A stretch of DNA of 64,000 nucleotides from Oscillospiraceae bacterium (GCA_017432285.1 JAFRJM010000012.1:25428-89427), one strand, 5' to 3'; numbered from the stretch's first letter, positions 36,283-45,530 are shown. Notes: generated by a model from the letters alone, not told the origin. Translations and numbers: made by a program.

Positions 36283-36873
36283 ATGATCGCTGAAAAGCCC
36301 GAATTTGAGATAAGGGATATCCTGAGAGAGCATATATCTAACGGAGCGATCGATCTGCTAAGGAATATGGCACGTTTATTTGCGGGTGAATCGGGATTTG
36401 TGGAGAAGAAGATGGATAAACTGATGACACCTTTTGGAAAAATCAAAATACTGATAGATGGGGAAACGGTCTCTTATTCTGTACAAGAGGATATAAAAAG
36501 GGACAGCATATGTTCTCATGTTTTGGGGAGATATCAAATTGTAGTTCCATATATGCCTGATGGAAAAGGGCATTGTGTTTCATGCATATTTGAGCCCGTA
36601 TGTTCGTATAAAAGAACTCCGGAAAGCGGAGAGCATTTTGAATGCCAGAGCTTCTATAATGAAAACAGATTCAAAATGTCGATTGGAATTGACGGTGAAC
36701 AGGCGGACTATTTAGAAAACGGCATAGCTGTTCAGGTTCTTCCAGACACACAAAAAGAAAAATGTGTATTTGGAATTGCCTGGATAGATGGAGTTGGGTG
36801 GAATGATTCAGATGATATTAGAGGTCGAGATGCCGAAACGTGGTATGCGGCAGATCCTTCTCTATCGTTATAG
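36283..36873 (+). CDS. Hypothetical protein
   Basis: 196 aa, soluble, with an N-terminal helical part (about 1-45) and a beta-rich, Cys-containing body. Ribosome site GAGAGG. I recognise no family. Base use is visibly AT-richer than the TIR gene 30 bases upstream, and a hairpin (TTCCCG/CGGGAA) follows its stop, so it may be a separate acquisition and not part of the TIR cluster. Confidence 0.6.
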   Translation: MIAEKPEFEIRDILREHISNGAIDLLRNMARLFAGESGFVEKKMDKLMTPFGKIKILIDGETVSYSVQEDIKRDSICSHVLGRYQIVVPYMPDGKGHCVSCIFEPVCSYKRTPESGEHFECQSFYNENRFKMSIGIDGEQADYLENGIAVQVLPDTQKEKCVFGIAWIDGVGWNDSDDIRGRDAETWYAADPSLSL

Positions 36874-36937
36874 GTTCCCGTTTATCGGGAATGATTGCAG
36901 AAGCAATCGAACACACTACACTTTTTTGGAGATTTAA

Positions 36938-37765
36938 ATGAGATATATCAAAGAGTACTCACGCCCACTGATAATATTGCTTGTTTTTGAGATCGTGGCA
37001 GTGACCCTTTGGCTGACCAAGAACAACTTGTTCTACCTGTTCAATTTCAGCTATATAGGGCTGTCGATATCCCTGGGACTCTTCCTGTTCATCAGGAAGT
37101 ACAAACACGCGAGACGGATCGTTCAGCTGCTTGTGGGCTTGTACATGCTCGTTTATCTGGGACTGATCAACAGGGAAAACATGCAGATCGAAGGGTTCTG
37201 GTACTACCTTTTCACAGGCGTGTTTGAGGCTGCGACGATCCACTATGCAGTTGCGAAGATATTCGGGCCATTGATATTCGGCCGCGGATGGTGCGGGTAT
37301 GCATGCTGGACGGCGATGGTGCTCGATTTTCTGCCATACAAAGTACCTTCGGCACCAAGAAAAAATCTGGGCTGGATTAGATATATCACTTTTGCAGCAT
37401 CCTTTTTGTTTGTATCAGCTTTGTTTCTTGCAAAAGTCGGAAATATAGAGAGGATAATGTTCTGGGCATTTATCATCGGGAATATCGTCTATTACACAGT
37501 CGGGATCATGCTCGCTTTCATGTTCTGGGACAATCGGGCTTTTTGCAAATACATCTGCCCGATAACAATATTCCTGAAGCCTATGAGCTATTTTTCGTTG
37601 ATCCGTGTCAAATGCAATACAGATCTATGTGTTAGCTGCGGGAAATGCAAGCGCGTGTGTCCTATGGATGTTGACGTAACAGATAATTCAAGGAAAAGAA
37701 AAAACGGAACGGAATGCATCCTCTGCATGGAATGTGTCAGGAACTGTCCGAAGGGAGCCCTCTGA
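36938..37765 (+). CDS. Membrane 4Fe-4S ferredoxin-type protein, NapH/CcoG-like
   Basis: 275 aa. About five to six TM helices, the family stretch GRGWCGYACW in the first cytoplasmic loop, a CKYICP motif, and a C-terminal double 4Fe-4S ferredoxin module (CVSCGKCKRVC and CILCMECVRNC). Such proteins pass electrons across or along the membrane to partner reductases. No reductase is adjacent, so its electron acceptor is unknown. Ribosome site TTGGAG. Confidence 0.88.
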   Translation: MRYIKEYSRPLIILLVFEIVAVTLWLTKNNLFYLFNFSYIGLSISLGLFLFIRKYKHARRIVQLLVGLYMLVYLGLINRENMQIEGFWYYLFTGVFEAATIHYAVAKIFGPLIFGRGWCGYACWTAMVLDFLPYKVPSAPRKNLGWIRYITFAASFLFVSALFLAKVGNIERIMFWAFIIGNIVYYTVGIMLAFMFWDNRAFCKYICPITIFLKPMSYFSLIRVKCNTDLCVSCGKCKRVCPMDVDVTDNSRKRKNGTECILCMECVRNCPKGAL

Positions 37766-37831
37766 CAGTTTCCCGCTTATCAGGATAGTCGAAAAACAAA
37801 CGCATGTATCGAGAATATAAAAGGAAAGGCC

Positions 37832-38296
37832 ATGAAAAAAGCAGTATTGATTTTATTAACATTAGTTCCTGTTATTGCTGGATGGCTGATTAATTTATCA
37901 ATCACGATCACGTCCATCGGTATGGTGATGTACTATGCTCTTCCTTTTGCGGTCTTGCTCTTTTGGTTCTGGCTTGGAAAACAATATGCCGGTACCGACT
38001 GGAATCTAGGGCAGTCTCTTTTGATCGGCAATGCCACAGGACTGGTCTCGCTGGGTTTATATATCTGGCAGTTTGTGTTCAGAACAGATGAGACCCGGAA
38101 TATGTTTATCGCGGCATTGTCACAGATGTTTGGTGCATCTGTGCCTGGTTTTCTATGTTCATGGCTTGCGATCATGTTTGAGACCCAGCCCGGTCACATT
38201 GGAGCAGCATCGACCCTTGCGTATCAGGTCATTGCTGTTATTATTATGATTGTGGTTTTTGCCTGTGGATTTTTAAGTGGTAAGAGAAACGGGTAG
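37832..38296 (+). CDS. Small polytopic membrane protein
   Basis: 154 aa with about four to five TM helices and few charged residues. Ribosome site AAAAGGAAAGG. No family recognised. It is followed directly by the remnant of a CHAP amidase. Confidence 0.7.
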   Translation: MKKAVLILLTLVPVIAGWLINLSITITSIGMVMYYALPFAVLLFWFWLGKQYAGTDWNLGQSLLIGNATGLVSLGLYIWQFVFRTDETRNMFIAALSQMFGASVPGFLCSWLAIMFETQPGHIGAASTLAYQVIAVIIMIVVFACGFLSGKRNG

Positions 38297-38305
38297 ATTC
38301 CGTAG

Positions 38306-38533
38306 GGCAGTGAAGACTTCGTACCTGAAGCGGGCGATATCGTTATTTATGACAAAGTGTTCGAAAACAGGGAACATGATCATATGGGAATCGTCCTGGA
38401 GAAAAGAGAGGATAAGATCCTCGCCGCTGAAGGGAACCTGGATAACAGATCAGGGATAATCGAACGTCCGATTGACGGACATATACGGGCATATATCCGT
38501 ATACCTGACGGATTTCAGTACAGAACCGTGTGA
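38306..38533 (+). pseudogene. Remnant of a CHAP-type peptidoglycan amidase
   Basis: An open frame without a start codon whose translation reads as the C-terminal third of a CHAP domain: PEAGDIVIYD, then HDHMGIVLEK with the catalytic His, then AAEGNLDN. It ends at TGA 38531. The N-terminal part with the catalytic Cys is missing and a stop (TAG 38303) lies just before, so this is decay. Confidence 0.7.
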
Positions 38534-38565
38534 CGGATCGGTATTCACAAGAAAGGAAGGGCAAT

Positions 38566-38883
38566 ATGATAGCGATCAAATTCTGCAGGAAATCCGTGTG
38601 TATGGGTGATGATGCCGGAAACGGTGAATATACAATTGAACTGCAGGACAATGCCACACTTGGCGAGCTGCTTTATCTCATCCTGCATGGCTGGGGCGAC
38701 AGAGACTGGCCGATCCCTTATGGCGGAGCAGACAGCACTTGGATAATACATTCCAATATCGGCGTTCTTGCCAGGATATACACGGACAGTGACGGCGAAT
38801 GGCATATCAGCGACTATTGCTGTGACAAAGAGACACCGCTGCAGGACCTGGGGATAACCTGGACCTTCGGAGGAAGAGATTGA
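38566..38883 (+). CDS. Hypothetical protein
   Basis: 105 aa from the ATG at 38566, behind AAAGGAAGG. A small acidic, Trp-rich soluble protein, beta-rich by appearance. I recognise no family; size and charge would suit an immunity or antitoxin-type protein but nothing adjacent supports that. Confidence 0.6.
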   Translation: MIAIKFCRKSVCMGDDAGNGEYTIELQDNATLGELLYLILHGWGDRDWPIPYGGADSTWIIHSNIGVLARIYTDSDGEWHISDYCCDKETPLQDLGITWTFGGRD

Positions 38884-38965
38884 AAACAAAAAACAGCGAC
38901 GATTATTTTCTACAGAAAGGACCGTCGCGAGTGATAAATATATATGAATGCAGAGAGGTTGTTTT

Positions 38966-40228
38966 TTGAGAAAGAACACTAAATCGGACATAATTATTGC
39001 GGCCATTCTGACTCTGCTTATGACCTTTATGGAGATGACGGCGCTACCGATGGCCTTGTTATGCGATATCCGGTTTAAAGATGTTGAACCGATCTATTTT
39101 TCTCTGATGCTGAATTTCTTACTGGCTTTTATAATCTGCGGAGCATGCAGAAAGTTTCTGCTCAGGGAATGGAGATTCGGTTTGCACTCCGAGGGAATTG
39201 CAGAAGGCCTGAGAGAGTACGGCTTGCCTGCACTTGCTGCCACCGTAGCAGTAGCAGTTTCGTTTTGCATAGGATTGTCTCCGCTGGATAACAGACCGAC
39301 TGTATGGCGGGTCCTGATCGAAGGAATATTGTACTACGTAGGCGTTGGCATCATGGAGGAGCTCTATCTTCGCGGACTGCTACAGAACATCATTGAAATA
39401 CTGTTTGGAAAGAAGAAAAACGGAACGCTGTATGCTGTTCTTATCGCTTCTGTCTTGTTTGGTGCCGGCCACATTCTCGGAGCAGCAGGACAACCGGTAT
39501 TAACGATAATATGCAAGGCGATTTGGGCTGCAGGGCTCGGTGTTTATTTCGGAGCGGTATACGTTAAAACACGCAATCTGTGGGTCCCGATCATACTGCA
39601 TATTTTGATCGATCTTTGCGGGATACCTGTCTGCTTTTCCGGAACAAGCATGTATCCCGATATAGCATTGGTTACATCTCTGGTGTCTTTTGTTTTGCTT
39701 GGTGTCTACGGAGCAGTTATCCTGAGAAACGAAAAACAGAAAGACGAGAGTTCATACAACAATCTATCTGATAAATTCAATTCTGAATGGGAGAGAGAAA
39801 TGATAGAAGAAAATAAAAACAGAACAAGCGCTGCCCGCCGTGAAGACTGGAAAACAGAGGCTATGCCTGAGCAGCATGAGACTTTCGTGCTCAGCAGGTC
39901 TTTCAGCGATGAGGAGATGACTGCGCTCCGCCACGGCAATATCCCACAGGCTATGGAGGATAAATGGTTCTGGTATATGGAAGGCTCGACTCTTTGGGCG
40001 CATCGGAGCTGGACAGGACATTGTATCTTCAGGATCGACTTTAAAGAAGATAATAATCATATCGTGACGGTAAACCGCAACTCGGAGCAGTATAAGTGCA
40101 CCAGTATCGATGAGGATATCGAGTCTTTAAACAAGCTTCTGGACTGGTGGACCCAGACTCCGTACGATCACTATAATGAGTGGCTCGCGGAAACATACGA
40201 TGCGCTGGAGAAATCCGGCAGAGAATAG
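38966..40228 (+). CDS. CPBP (CAAX-like) membrane protease with extra C-terminal soluble domain
   Basis: The start is taken as TTG 38966 behind CAGAGAGG (420 aa); the in-frame ATG at 38948 has no ribosome site. The N-terminal 265 residues are a CPBP protease with EELYLRG and FGAGH motifs plus a later HILID, all the expected catalytic positions. The C-terminal 110 residues (WFWYMEGSTL, HRSWTGHCIF) form a domain I know only as a stand-alone family of unknown function. An internal ATG at 39800 behind GGGAGAGA would make that domain alone. The fusion may be natural, or two overlapping genes joined by an indel. Confidence 0.75.
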   Translation: MRKNTKSDIIIAAILTLLMTFMEMTALPMALLCDIRFKDVEPIYFSLMLNFLLAFIICGACRKFLLREWRFGLHSEGIAEGLREYGLPALAATVAVAVSFCIGLSPLDNRPTVWRVLIEGILYYVGVGIMEELYLRGLLQNIIEILFGKKKNGTLYAVLIASVLFGAGHILGAAGQPVLTIICKAIWAAGLGVYFGAVYVKTRNLWVPIILHILIDLCGIPVCFSGTSMYPDIALVTSLVSFVLLGVYGAVILRNEKQKDESSYNNLSDKFNSEWEREMIEENKNRTSAARREDWKTEAMPEQHETFVLSRSFSDEEMTALRHGNIPQAMEDKWFWYMEGSTLWAHRSWTGHCIFRIDFKEDNNHIVTVNRNSEQYKCTSIDEDIESLNKLLDWWTQTPYDHYNEWLAETYDALEKSGRE

Positions 40229-40297
40229 TGTGTAAGAGCTGTTCCGGTTTATCGGATCAGGGGATGTTATTCACAAATTCCAATTTGTAGAGGATAA

Positions 40298-40723
40298 ATG
40301 ATGACAGCAGAAGAATTATGGAGAAAATCCGGATTAACTGCACAATATGAATCTTGGTCATTTGGTGACGCACCGGACAAACTGGCAGCTTTAGTCAAAA
40401 ACGGTGTAAAGACTGCTACCTGTTCGGCATATGATCTATATCAGATTGAAGGTGAGCCAATCCCTAAAGCAGGAGATTATAGCGTTATTCTTGATTCTAA
40501 GGGAGAAGCTATATGCATTGTGAAGACAACGAAAGTGTATGTGACAGCATTCGATCAGGTTTCACAAGAACATGCTTATAAAGAAGGAGAAGGAGACCGA
40601 TCATTAGATTATTGGAGAAAGGTTCACATAGACTTTTTGACTCGGGAACTTGCGGGAATAAGCAAAGAATTCACCCAAAAGACGCAGGTTGTGTGTGAAG
40701 AATTTGAACTGGTGTACACTTAA
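40298..40723 (+). CDS. ASCH-domain protein
   Basis: 141 aa. ASCH (PUA-like) features include the start region LWRKSGL, a GVKTATCSAYDLY segment and the late GDRSLDYWRKVH with the family's aromatic and charged pattern. ASCH proteins are predicted RNA binders, and some cleave or deaminate modified cytidines. Ribosome site AGAGG. The gene is AT-richer than the core genes of the window. Confidence 0.87.
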   Translation: MMTAEELWRKSGLTAQYESWSFGDAPDKLAALVKNGVKTATCSAYDLYQIEGEPIPKAGDYSVILDSKGEAICIVKTTKVYVTAFDQVSQEHAYKEGEGDRSLDYWRKVHIDFLTRELAGISKEFTQKTQVVCEEFELVYT

Positions 40724-40753
40724 ATTCTCATTTGCCGGAAATAAGAGGTGAAC

Positions 40754-41047
40754 ATGCAAAACAGGATATTAGCTTTATTCGTCCTGATGATGACGGTAGT
40801 AGTATTATCTTCCTGTACAGCGGTATTCCCGAAAAAAGAGAATATAGTGACGCTGTCTGGCGAAGAAGCAACAAAAATTCTTAAAGGCAAGACGGAGAAA
40901 GAGATCATCGATAATTGGGGAGAACCTGATGGTACTCTTTCAGGCTTTTACGGCGATATATTCGTATGTAATGACAAGAGCATTGTGGTCTATTTTAATG
41001 CTGAAGGTAAAGTCTCAGATGTTCTTGTTTCGGATAAACAGAATTAA
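40754..41047 (+). CDS. Small lipoprotein, SmpA/BamE-like
   Basis: 97 aa from the ATG at 40754 (AAGAGG upstream; the GTG at 40748 overlaps that site). Lipobox LSSC, then a short body with KGKTEKEIIDNWGEPDGT, the pattern of SmpA/BamE-type folds, which are small surface scaffolds. No partner genes nearby; function unassigned. Confidence 0.65.
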   Translation: MQNRILALFVLMMTVVVLSSCTAVFPKKENIVTLSGEEATKILKGKTEKEIIDNWGEPDGTLSGFYGDIFVCNDKSIVVYFNAEGKVSDVLVSDKQN

Positions 41048-41112
41048 TCTAACACTCCAGTCTATAGGGACAGCAGGAAAAACACACAGACTGAAGTATA
41101 CGGGTAAGAAAT

Positions 41113-41739
41113 ATGCAAATAATAGATAACGATGCTTTCTATGAATTTATAAGAAAATATGATCCGGACATTGAGTATCATTTGGTCGGCGAAGTTGCAT
41201 ATTTTCTGCTATGTGATGGTAAGCCTTTTGAGGGAGTGAGCTCTCATAGGGAAGCATTACGCTGTGTCTTTGAGTCACTGGTTGAACTAAGCGTAGAGAA
41301 CAAGGACCACGCCAGAATATTGTTTGGCGATGACTATGCAGACCAATTGTGTCCTTTGGTCTACGATATCGACAAGGCGGAACCTTCTCGGTTGGACCAG
41401 CAGGTGTTTTTCTACTGTCCGAATATTGTTAAGAGTGATTATTTCGGCAACGTCACGTATGATGCCGAATGGAAACCAGATAACAGTGGAACTACGGTGC
41501 CATACTGGTATGCTTTGATGGAACCGGTGCACGGCAGAAGAAACAAGCCTGAAGACTTCAAGAAGGTGAACGAAGTTCTGTTTCCGAACAGTACAGATGT
41601 GCTGGACATATATGAATGGACAACAGACTGGTCAGATTATTTTGATGCCGGGCATGAATGGTATGGAGCATGCTGCTGGAGCATTTATGACAAGACTCTA
41701 AACAGATATGTGGTCATGCTCGTATCAGCAACGGACTGA
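41113..41739 (+). CDS. Hypothetical protein
   Basis: 208 aa, soluble, acidic, rich in Trp/Tyr toward the C-terminus (DIYEWTTDWSDYFDAGHEWYG). Low GC relative to core genes. Family not recognised; the composition is like many immunity-type proteins, but no toxin partner is present. Confidence 0.6.
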   Translation: MQIIDNDAFYEFIRKYDPDIEYHLVGEVAYFLLCDGKPFEGVSSHREALRCVFESLVELSVENKDHARILFGDDYADQLCPLVYDIDKAEPSRLDQQVFFYCPNIVKSDYFGNVTYDAEWKPDNSGTTVPYWYALMEPVHGRRNKPEDFKKVNEVLFPNSTDVLDIYEWTTDWSDYFDAGHEWYGACCWSIYDKTLNRYVVMLVSATD

Positions 41740-41766
41740 CAGATCTGGATCGATGGGGGTGTTATT

Positions 41767-42017
41767 ATGCTACTTTTAACAAATAAGATTCTGAGCAGTA
41801 TTTTGGAGATCGTTCTTTTCGGAACAGTTCCATTTATATGGTGGTTTTTTTACGGCAGGAAAAAAGAGAAATTCACTTCTCTTATACCGGGATGGTCGCT
41901 TTCGTAATAGCTTACATCAACGAAAAGAAAGCAGATGGATCAATCTTGCCAAGCTGGACTATCCATGCGTGCGCAAATACAGTTGCATCGGTATTTGCAC
42001 TATTTTCTATTCTTTGA
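41767..42017 (+). pseudogene. CPBP-family protease remnant with central deletion
   Basis: From ATG 41767 the first 46 codons read as the N-terminus of a CPBP protease (FGTVPFIWWFFYGRKKEKF), stopping at 41905. In another frame 41891-42017 reads as the C-terminus of the same family (GMVAFVIAYI, GSILPSWTIHACAN). The middle with the EExxxR motif is missing, so a deletion has fused the ends out of frame. Confidence 0.7.
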
Positions 42018-42122
42018 CTTAGTCGACCGCTTTTTAGTTTGTGGAGGATATCAGATATGCGGTATTTCCTGATCTTGAAATGTTGCATCGATCAGTAAGA
42101 AAGAAGAGGTTGATCTTTATTA

Positions 42123-42536
42123 ATGGCTGGATTAATCAAAAAAATATCAGAAGTGATAATACTGGCTTTGCTGGCAGTGCTGTTACTTACAGCGTGCCGT
42201 CAGCGCACACAGGCGGACGAGAATGTCACAGAGAAGGATATCGGCGGAAAAACTTATGTCTGGGAGAAGGAAGGTTTCGGCGGCGATTTTACTATCGAGC
42301 TTTGTGAGGACGGTACTTTTGAGTATTACGAAGGCGCACTTAGCAGTTATATAGGGTCCGGAAAATGGTCGCTGGAAAAAGGCATCGTGACGCTGGATGA
42401 GGATGACAGCGGATATGGATTGTCTTTCCGTTTTGCAGTGAGGTCCGGTGATCTCGTATTTCTTTCCGAAGGCTCTGACATGTTTATCTATACAAAAGTG
42501 AAGGAAGGAGACCGTTTCTCTCCATCTGAGGAGTAA
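42123..42536 (+). CDS. Hypothetical lipoprotein
   Basis: 137 aa. Basic N-terminus, hydrophobic stretch and lipobox LTAC (Cys25). The mature part is a short beta-rich domain with GDFTIELCEDGTFEYYEG and a GSGKW turn, a pattern seen in small secreted lipoproteins of Firmicutes with no known function; the N-terminal third of the Ig-like lipoprotein at 43490 has a similar beta pattern. The ribosome site is weak. Confidence 0.65.
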   Translation: MAGLIKKISEVIILALLAVLLLTACRQRTQADENVTEKDIGGKTYVWEKEGFGGDFTIELCEDGTFEYYEGALSSYIGSGKWSLEKGIVTLDEDDSGYGLSFRFAVRSGDLVFLSEGSDMFIYTKVKEGDRFSPSEE

Positions 42537-42607
42537 GGTCTGTTTTCTGATTGATCAGATTGGAAAAAAATGACGATAAGTGAAGAATACGAAGAACGTG
42601 CAGTATA

Positions 42608-42822
42608 ACCTTGAACCTGGCCAGAGTGTTGGCTTACAAGGAAGAAGGCCTTGTTCTTTCCAAAAAAGAAGGCGGCGAATGGGCGATAAAACACCTTCCT
42701 TATGAATACTGTCCGTTGGTCATGGATGCTTTGCGTTAATACTCCGAAAAGCGGAGATCATCTATGATGAACTTCTAGCCAGGTGTTATGCAGAATATAT
42801 ATTGAGGCGGATAAAGCAGTGA
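42608..42822 (+). pseudogene. Remnant of an aminoglycoside-nucleotidyltransferase-like gene
   Basis: 42608-42739 translates to NLARVLAYKEEGLVLSKKEG and a matching continuation, which is the C-terminal helix bundle of ANT/AadA-type proteins (DUF4111). A frameshift near 42737 carries the rest (EIIYDELLARCYAEYILRR) to TGA 42820. The nucleotidyltransferase core is absent, so no activity is expected. Confidence 0.65.
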
Positions 42823-42921
42823 GATGTTGGAGCAATCGATAACGTTGTCAAAAAACACGATAGTATTTTCAGCTTTACCTGTATATGTGCTTAAAAATCA
42901 GTATCTGCAGGGTGATAGAAA

Positions 42922-43449
42922 ATGGTTACAAAGAATGTTGTTGTTCTTCCTTTCGATGAGCAGTGGAAGCAGGATTTCATCATGATAAAAGATGAACTTG
43001 AACCTGCTCTTGGACAGCTGGCGATGCGGATCGAACATGTTGGCAGCACCTCTGTCGAAGGTCTGTCTGCAAAACCCATCATCGACATAGATGTTGTCAT
43101 TAAAGATTACACTGTGTTCGAAGAAGTTGTGTCAGCTCTGGAAACAATAGGTTACCAACACGAAGGAGACCTTGGCATCGCAGGGCGGGAGGCATTCAAA
43201 TACGAAGGAAAAGGCCATTTGAGAAAGCATCATTTATATGTTTGCCCAGAGGATTCACCAGAGCTGAAAAGACATATTGCTTTCAGGGATTATCTGAGGA
43301 CTCATTCCGATGCTGTGTGGGAATACAGCCGCATCAAAGAAGAAGGAGCAAAACTGTATCCCAATGATATTGATCGATATATTGAATACAAGTCTCCGTT
43401 CATCGAGAAGATCTATGCAGAAATAGAGATATATAATTCCAATTTGTAG
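42922..43449 (+). CDS. GrpB/UPF0157 family protein
   Basis: 175 aa, the whole length of the family, which has a nucleotidyltransferase-like fold. Diagnostic segments are MRIEHVGSTSVEGLSAKPIIDID with the paired acidic residues, and HHLYVCPEDSPELKRHIAFRD. Members are proposed to transfer nucleotides or relate to dephospho-CoA kinase, but function is not settled. Ribosome site AGGGTG. Confidence 0.92.
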   Translation: MVTKNVVVLPFDEQWKQDFIMIKDELEPALGQLAMRIEHVGSTSVEGLSAKPIIDIDVVIKDYTVFEEVVSALETIGYQHEGDLGIAGREAFKYEGKGHLRKHHLYVCPEDSPELKRHIAFRDYLRTHSDAVWEYSRIKEEGAKLYPNDIDRYIEYKSPFIEKIYAEIEIYNSNL

Positions 43450-43489
43450 GACTGAAACAATAACAGACAGATGGGAAAGGAGAGCGGCC

Positions 43490-45019
43490 ATGTACATGAA
43501 AAGATACACAGCGGTTCTGATAGCTTTGTTCACGGTATGCGCGATGCTGCTTGGCGCATGCGGCGCAGAGCCTGTGGTACCGGCTGTAGCGCCGGTGACG
43601 GCTAATGTCACGGAATACGTCAACACCGTGGAAGAATTCGGCAATACAGTGCACTCCAGTGTCCGTATAGGGGATGACGGGCATTTCGTGCTTAAAGACA
43701 ACTACAGCGCAGGCACGAACGAGATCACCGGGACATGGACGCTTTCTGAAGGTACTTACACACTGAAAGTGGAATCGTCCAAGATCGGCAACTACCAGAC
43801 CATCGTATTTGAGACGAAGGATGATGACACTCTGATCCTTAAGACCAATCTTATAGGGTCCAAGGCTGACCAGATATTCTCTTCCGATCCGAACGCGGAG
43901 ATGATCTCGCTGAGCGCGGATGACGATTTCAGGTGCGGGACATATCACAATATATCTTCGATGGGACTGTACCGTTCTTACATCGTGATCTATCAGAAGG
44001 GCACCTTCTCCCATGTGGATACTGACAATGTCAGATCATTTGTCATCAGCGGTAAGTGGACACACAAAGACGACAGACTGATCTGCACATATGAAGAAGG
44101 CGGAGCGCAGAAGACATTCGATCTCCAGATCCGGGATGACGGTATTCTGGTTCTGCTGAATGATGTAGGTGAATCCAAGACAGGCAACCTTTTCTCAATG
44201 GATGTGAATGAGATAGATACCACCGTTAATATACCGTGTCAGGGGATATATCTAGACAACCACAAACCGGACGTGAAAGACAACGAACCGAGCTGGAACG
44301 TTGCTGCAAGGACCATACCCGAGGACACGACTGATGACATGTACTTCTTCAGCGGAAATCCCAGCATTCTTGATATAGACAATGCAGGGAATGTAACGGT
44401 CTATAAAGCTGGAGATACATACATAAAGGTTATGTGCGGCAATGCAGAGATCACTGCTTATATCTCAGTGCACGAGAGCGGACCGAGCGATGTGCTGTTT
44501 AATCCGGGTGCTGAAAGGATAAATGTTGGGACAGGCAAACAGCTTAATGCAATCATCATAGGGGGCACCGGAAACGAGAAGGTAACATACTCATCTGATG
44601 ATCCCTCAATAGCTACTGTATCTTCCAGCGGTTACGTGACCGGAGTCATGCCTGGACAGACGCGGATAGTAGCTACACTTCCTAACGGCCTTCAGGGCAC
44701 ATGCAATGTATATATTAACGGTGAGAAAGCCACGATCACAGTGAGCGACGTTACCCTGAAACCGGGCGAGACTATAGGGCTTCCGATAAAAGCGTATTAC
44801 ATAACCAACTATGACATGAGATACAACAGGGAAGACATATGGTATGAACTGGAGTTCCACACTTCCGATCCTTCAGTGCTGACCGTTTTCCAGGTGTCGG
44901 GTCTTCACGCTTCTGAAAATGTGACACAGGCTATGGATGTATCGTTCTGGTTCACGTGGTCCGATGGCAGCTCGCTCACCGCCACTTCACCGGTATACAC
45001 GGCACATATCAGGCCCTGA
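43490..45019 (+). CDS. Ig-like (Big_2) domain lipoprotein
   Basis: 509 aa. Lipobox LLGAC at Cys24. Two similar beta-rich units follow (about 40-115 and 145-225, each with a GxWTxxxGTYxL- or GKWTHKDDRL-like stretch). A Big_2 bacterial immunoglobulin-like domain covers about 340-415, with the characteristic YSSDDPSIATVSSSGYVTG, and weaker Ig-like units flank it. It is surface-anchored, probably for adhesion or as a scaffold. Ribosome site AAAGGAGAG. Confidence 0.85.
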   Translation: MYMKRYTAVLIALFTVCAMLLGACGAEPVVPAVAPVTANVTEYVNTVEEFGNTVHSSVRIGDDGHFVLKDNYSAGTNEITGTWTLSEGTYTLKVESSKIGNYQTIVFETKDDDTLILKTNLIGSKADQIFSSDPNAEMISLSADDDFRCGTYHNISSMGLYRSYIVIYQKGTFSHVDTDNVRSFVISGKWTHKDDRLICTYEEGGAQKTFDLQIRDDGILVLLNDVGESKTGNLFSMDVNEIDTTVNIPCQGIYLDNHKPDVKDNEPSWNVAARTIPEDTTDDMYFFSGNPSILDIDNAGNVTVYKAGDTYIKVMCGNAEITAYISVHESGPSDVLFNPGAERINVGTGKQLNAIIIGGTGNEKVTYSSDDPSIATVSSSGYVTGVMPGQTRIVATLPNGLQGTCNVYINGEKATITVSDVTLKPGETIGLPIKAYYITNYDMRYNREDIWYELEFHTSDPSVLTVFQVSGLHASENVTQAMDVSFWFTWSDGSSLTATSPVYTAHIRP

Positions 45020-45112
45020 TATCCTTATACAGCCAACATATGGACACGAGGGATATAATATATATGTAAGGAATAGTACGAATAAGCTCTGTTACGGATC
45101 GAGGCGATTTAA

Positions 45113-45511
45113 ATGAGCAGGAAGAAAAAGACAGTACATATCCTTGACCAGCTCAGGAAACTGCAGCAGTCTGAGCTCAATTCAGAATATATGTATCTCA
45201 CTCTAGCGAGAAAGACAGATGTGGATAAGGACAAGGAAACGCTCCTCAGGATAGCCAAGCAGAAGGCAAGGCACAGTGAGATCTACAAGTGCCTTACCAA
45301 TGTAGACATGAGGGCACAGAAGAAGCGCGCAGTCCTGGCATCTGTTCTGTATAAGCTGTTAGGCAAGAAGGGACTGTATCCCATGATAGCGTTCCTGGAA
45401 TACCGTGCGCATTTCAGGACAGGGGATCTTGCAAGGAAGTTCAGCAGCATCCGTGAGATCTGGAACGACCAGAAGATACATGGGGATCTGCTCGCTAAAC
45501 TTGTATACTAA
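45113..45511 (+). CDS. Rubrerythrin/VIT-like ferritin-fold protein
   Basis: 132 aa, all helical. LQQSELNSEYMYLTLA and KARHSEIYKC give the paired Glu and ExxH carboxylate-His positions of rubrerythrin-like di-iron proteins. No rubredoxin domain and shorter than classic rubrerythrin, so the second half of the four-helix bundle may be degenerate. It might handle peroxide or iron in an anaerobe. Terminator follows at once. Confidence 0.65.
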   Translation: MSRKKKTVHILDQLRKLQQSELNSEYMYLTLARKTDVDKDKETLLRIAKQKARHSEIYKCLTNVDMRAQKKRAVLASVLYKLLGKKGLYPMIAFLEYRAHFRTGDLARKFSSIREIWNDQKIHGDLLAKLVY

Positions 45512-45530
45512 ATTTTTGAAAGATAAGAGA

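Noticed and set aside
27064-43449. Integron-like gene cassette array
   Set aside because: Single-gene plus-strand units suggested it, but I found no paired GTTRRRY/RYYYAAC sites of attC type and no integrase gene; one isolated GTTAAGC near 29554 has no partner.
40276-43449. 15-base repeat AATTCCAATTTGTAG at 40276 and at the end of the GrpB-type gene (43435)
   Set aside because: Both lie at gene-end-like places, but exact matches of this length are expected a few times by chance in a window this size; too weak to call.
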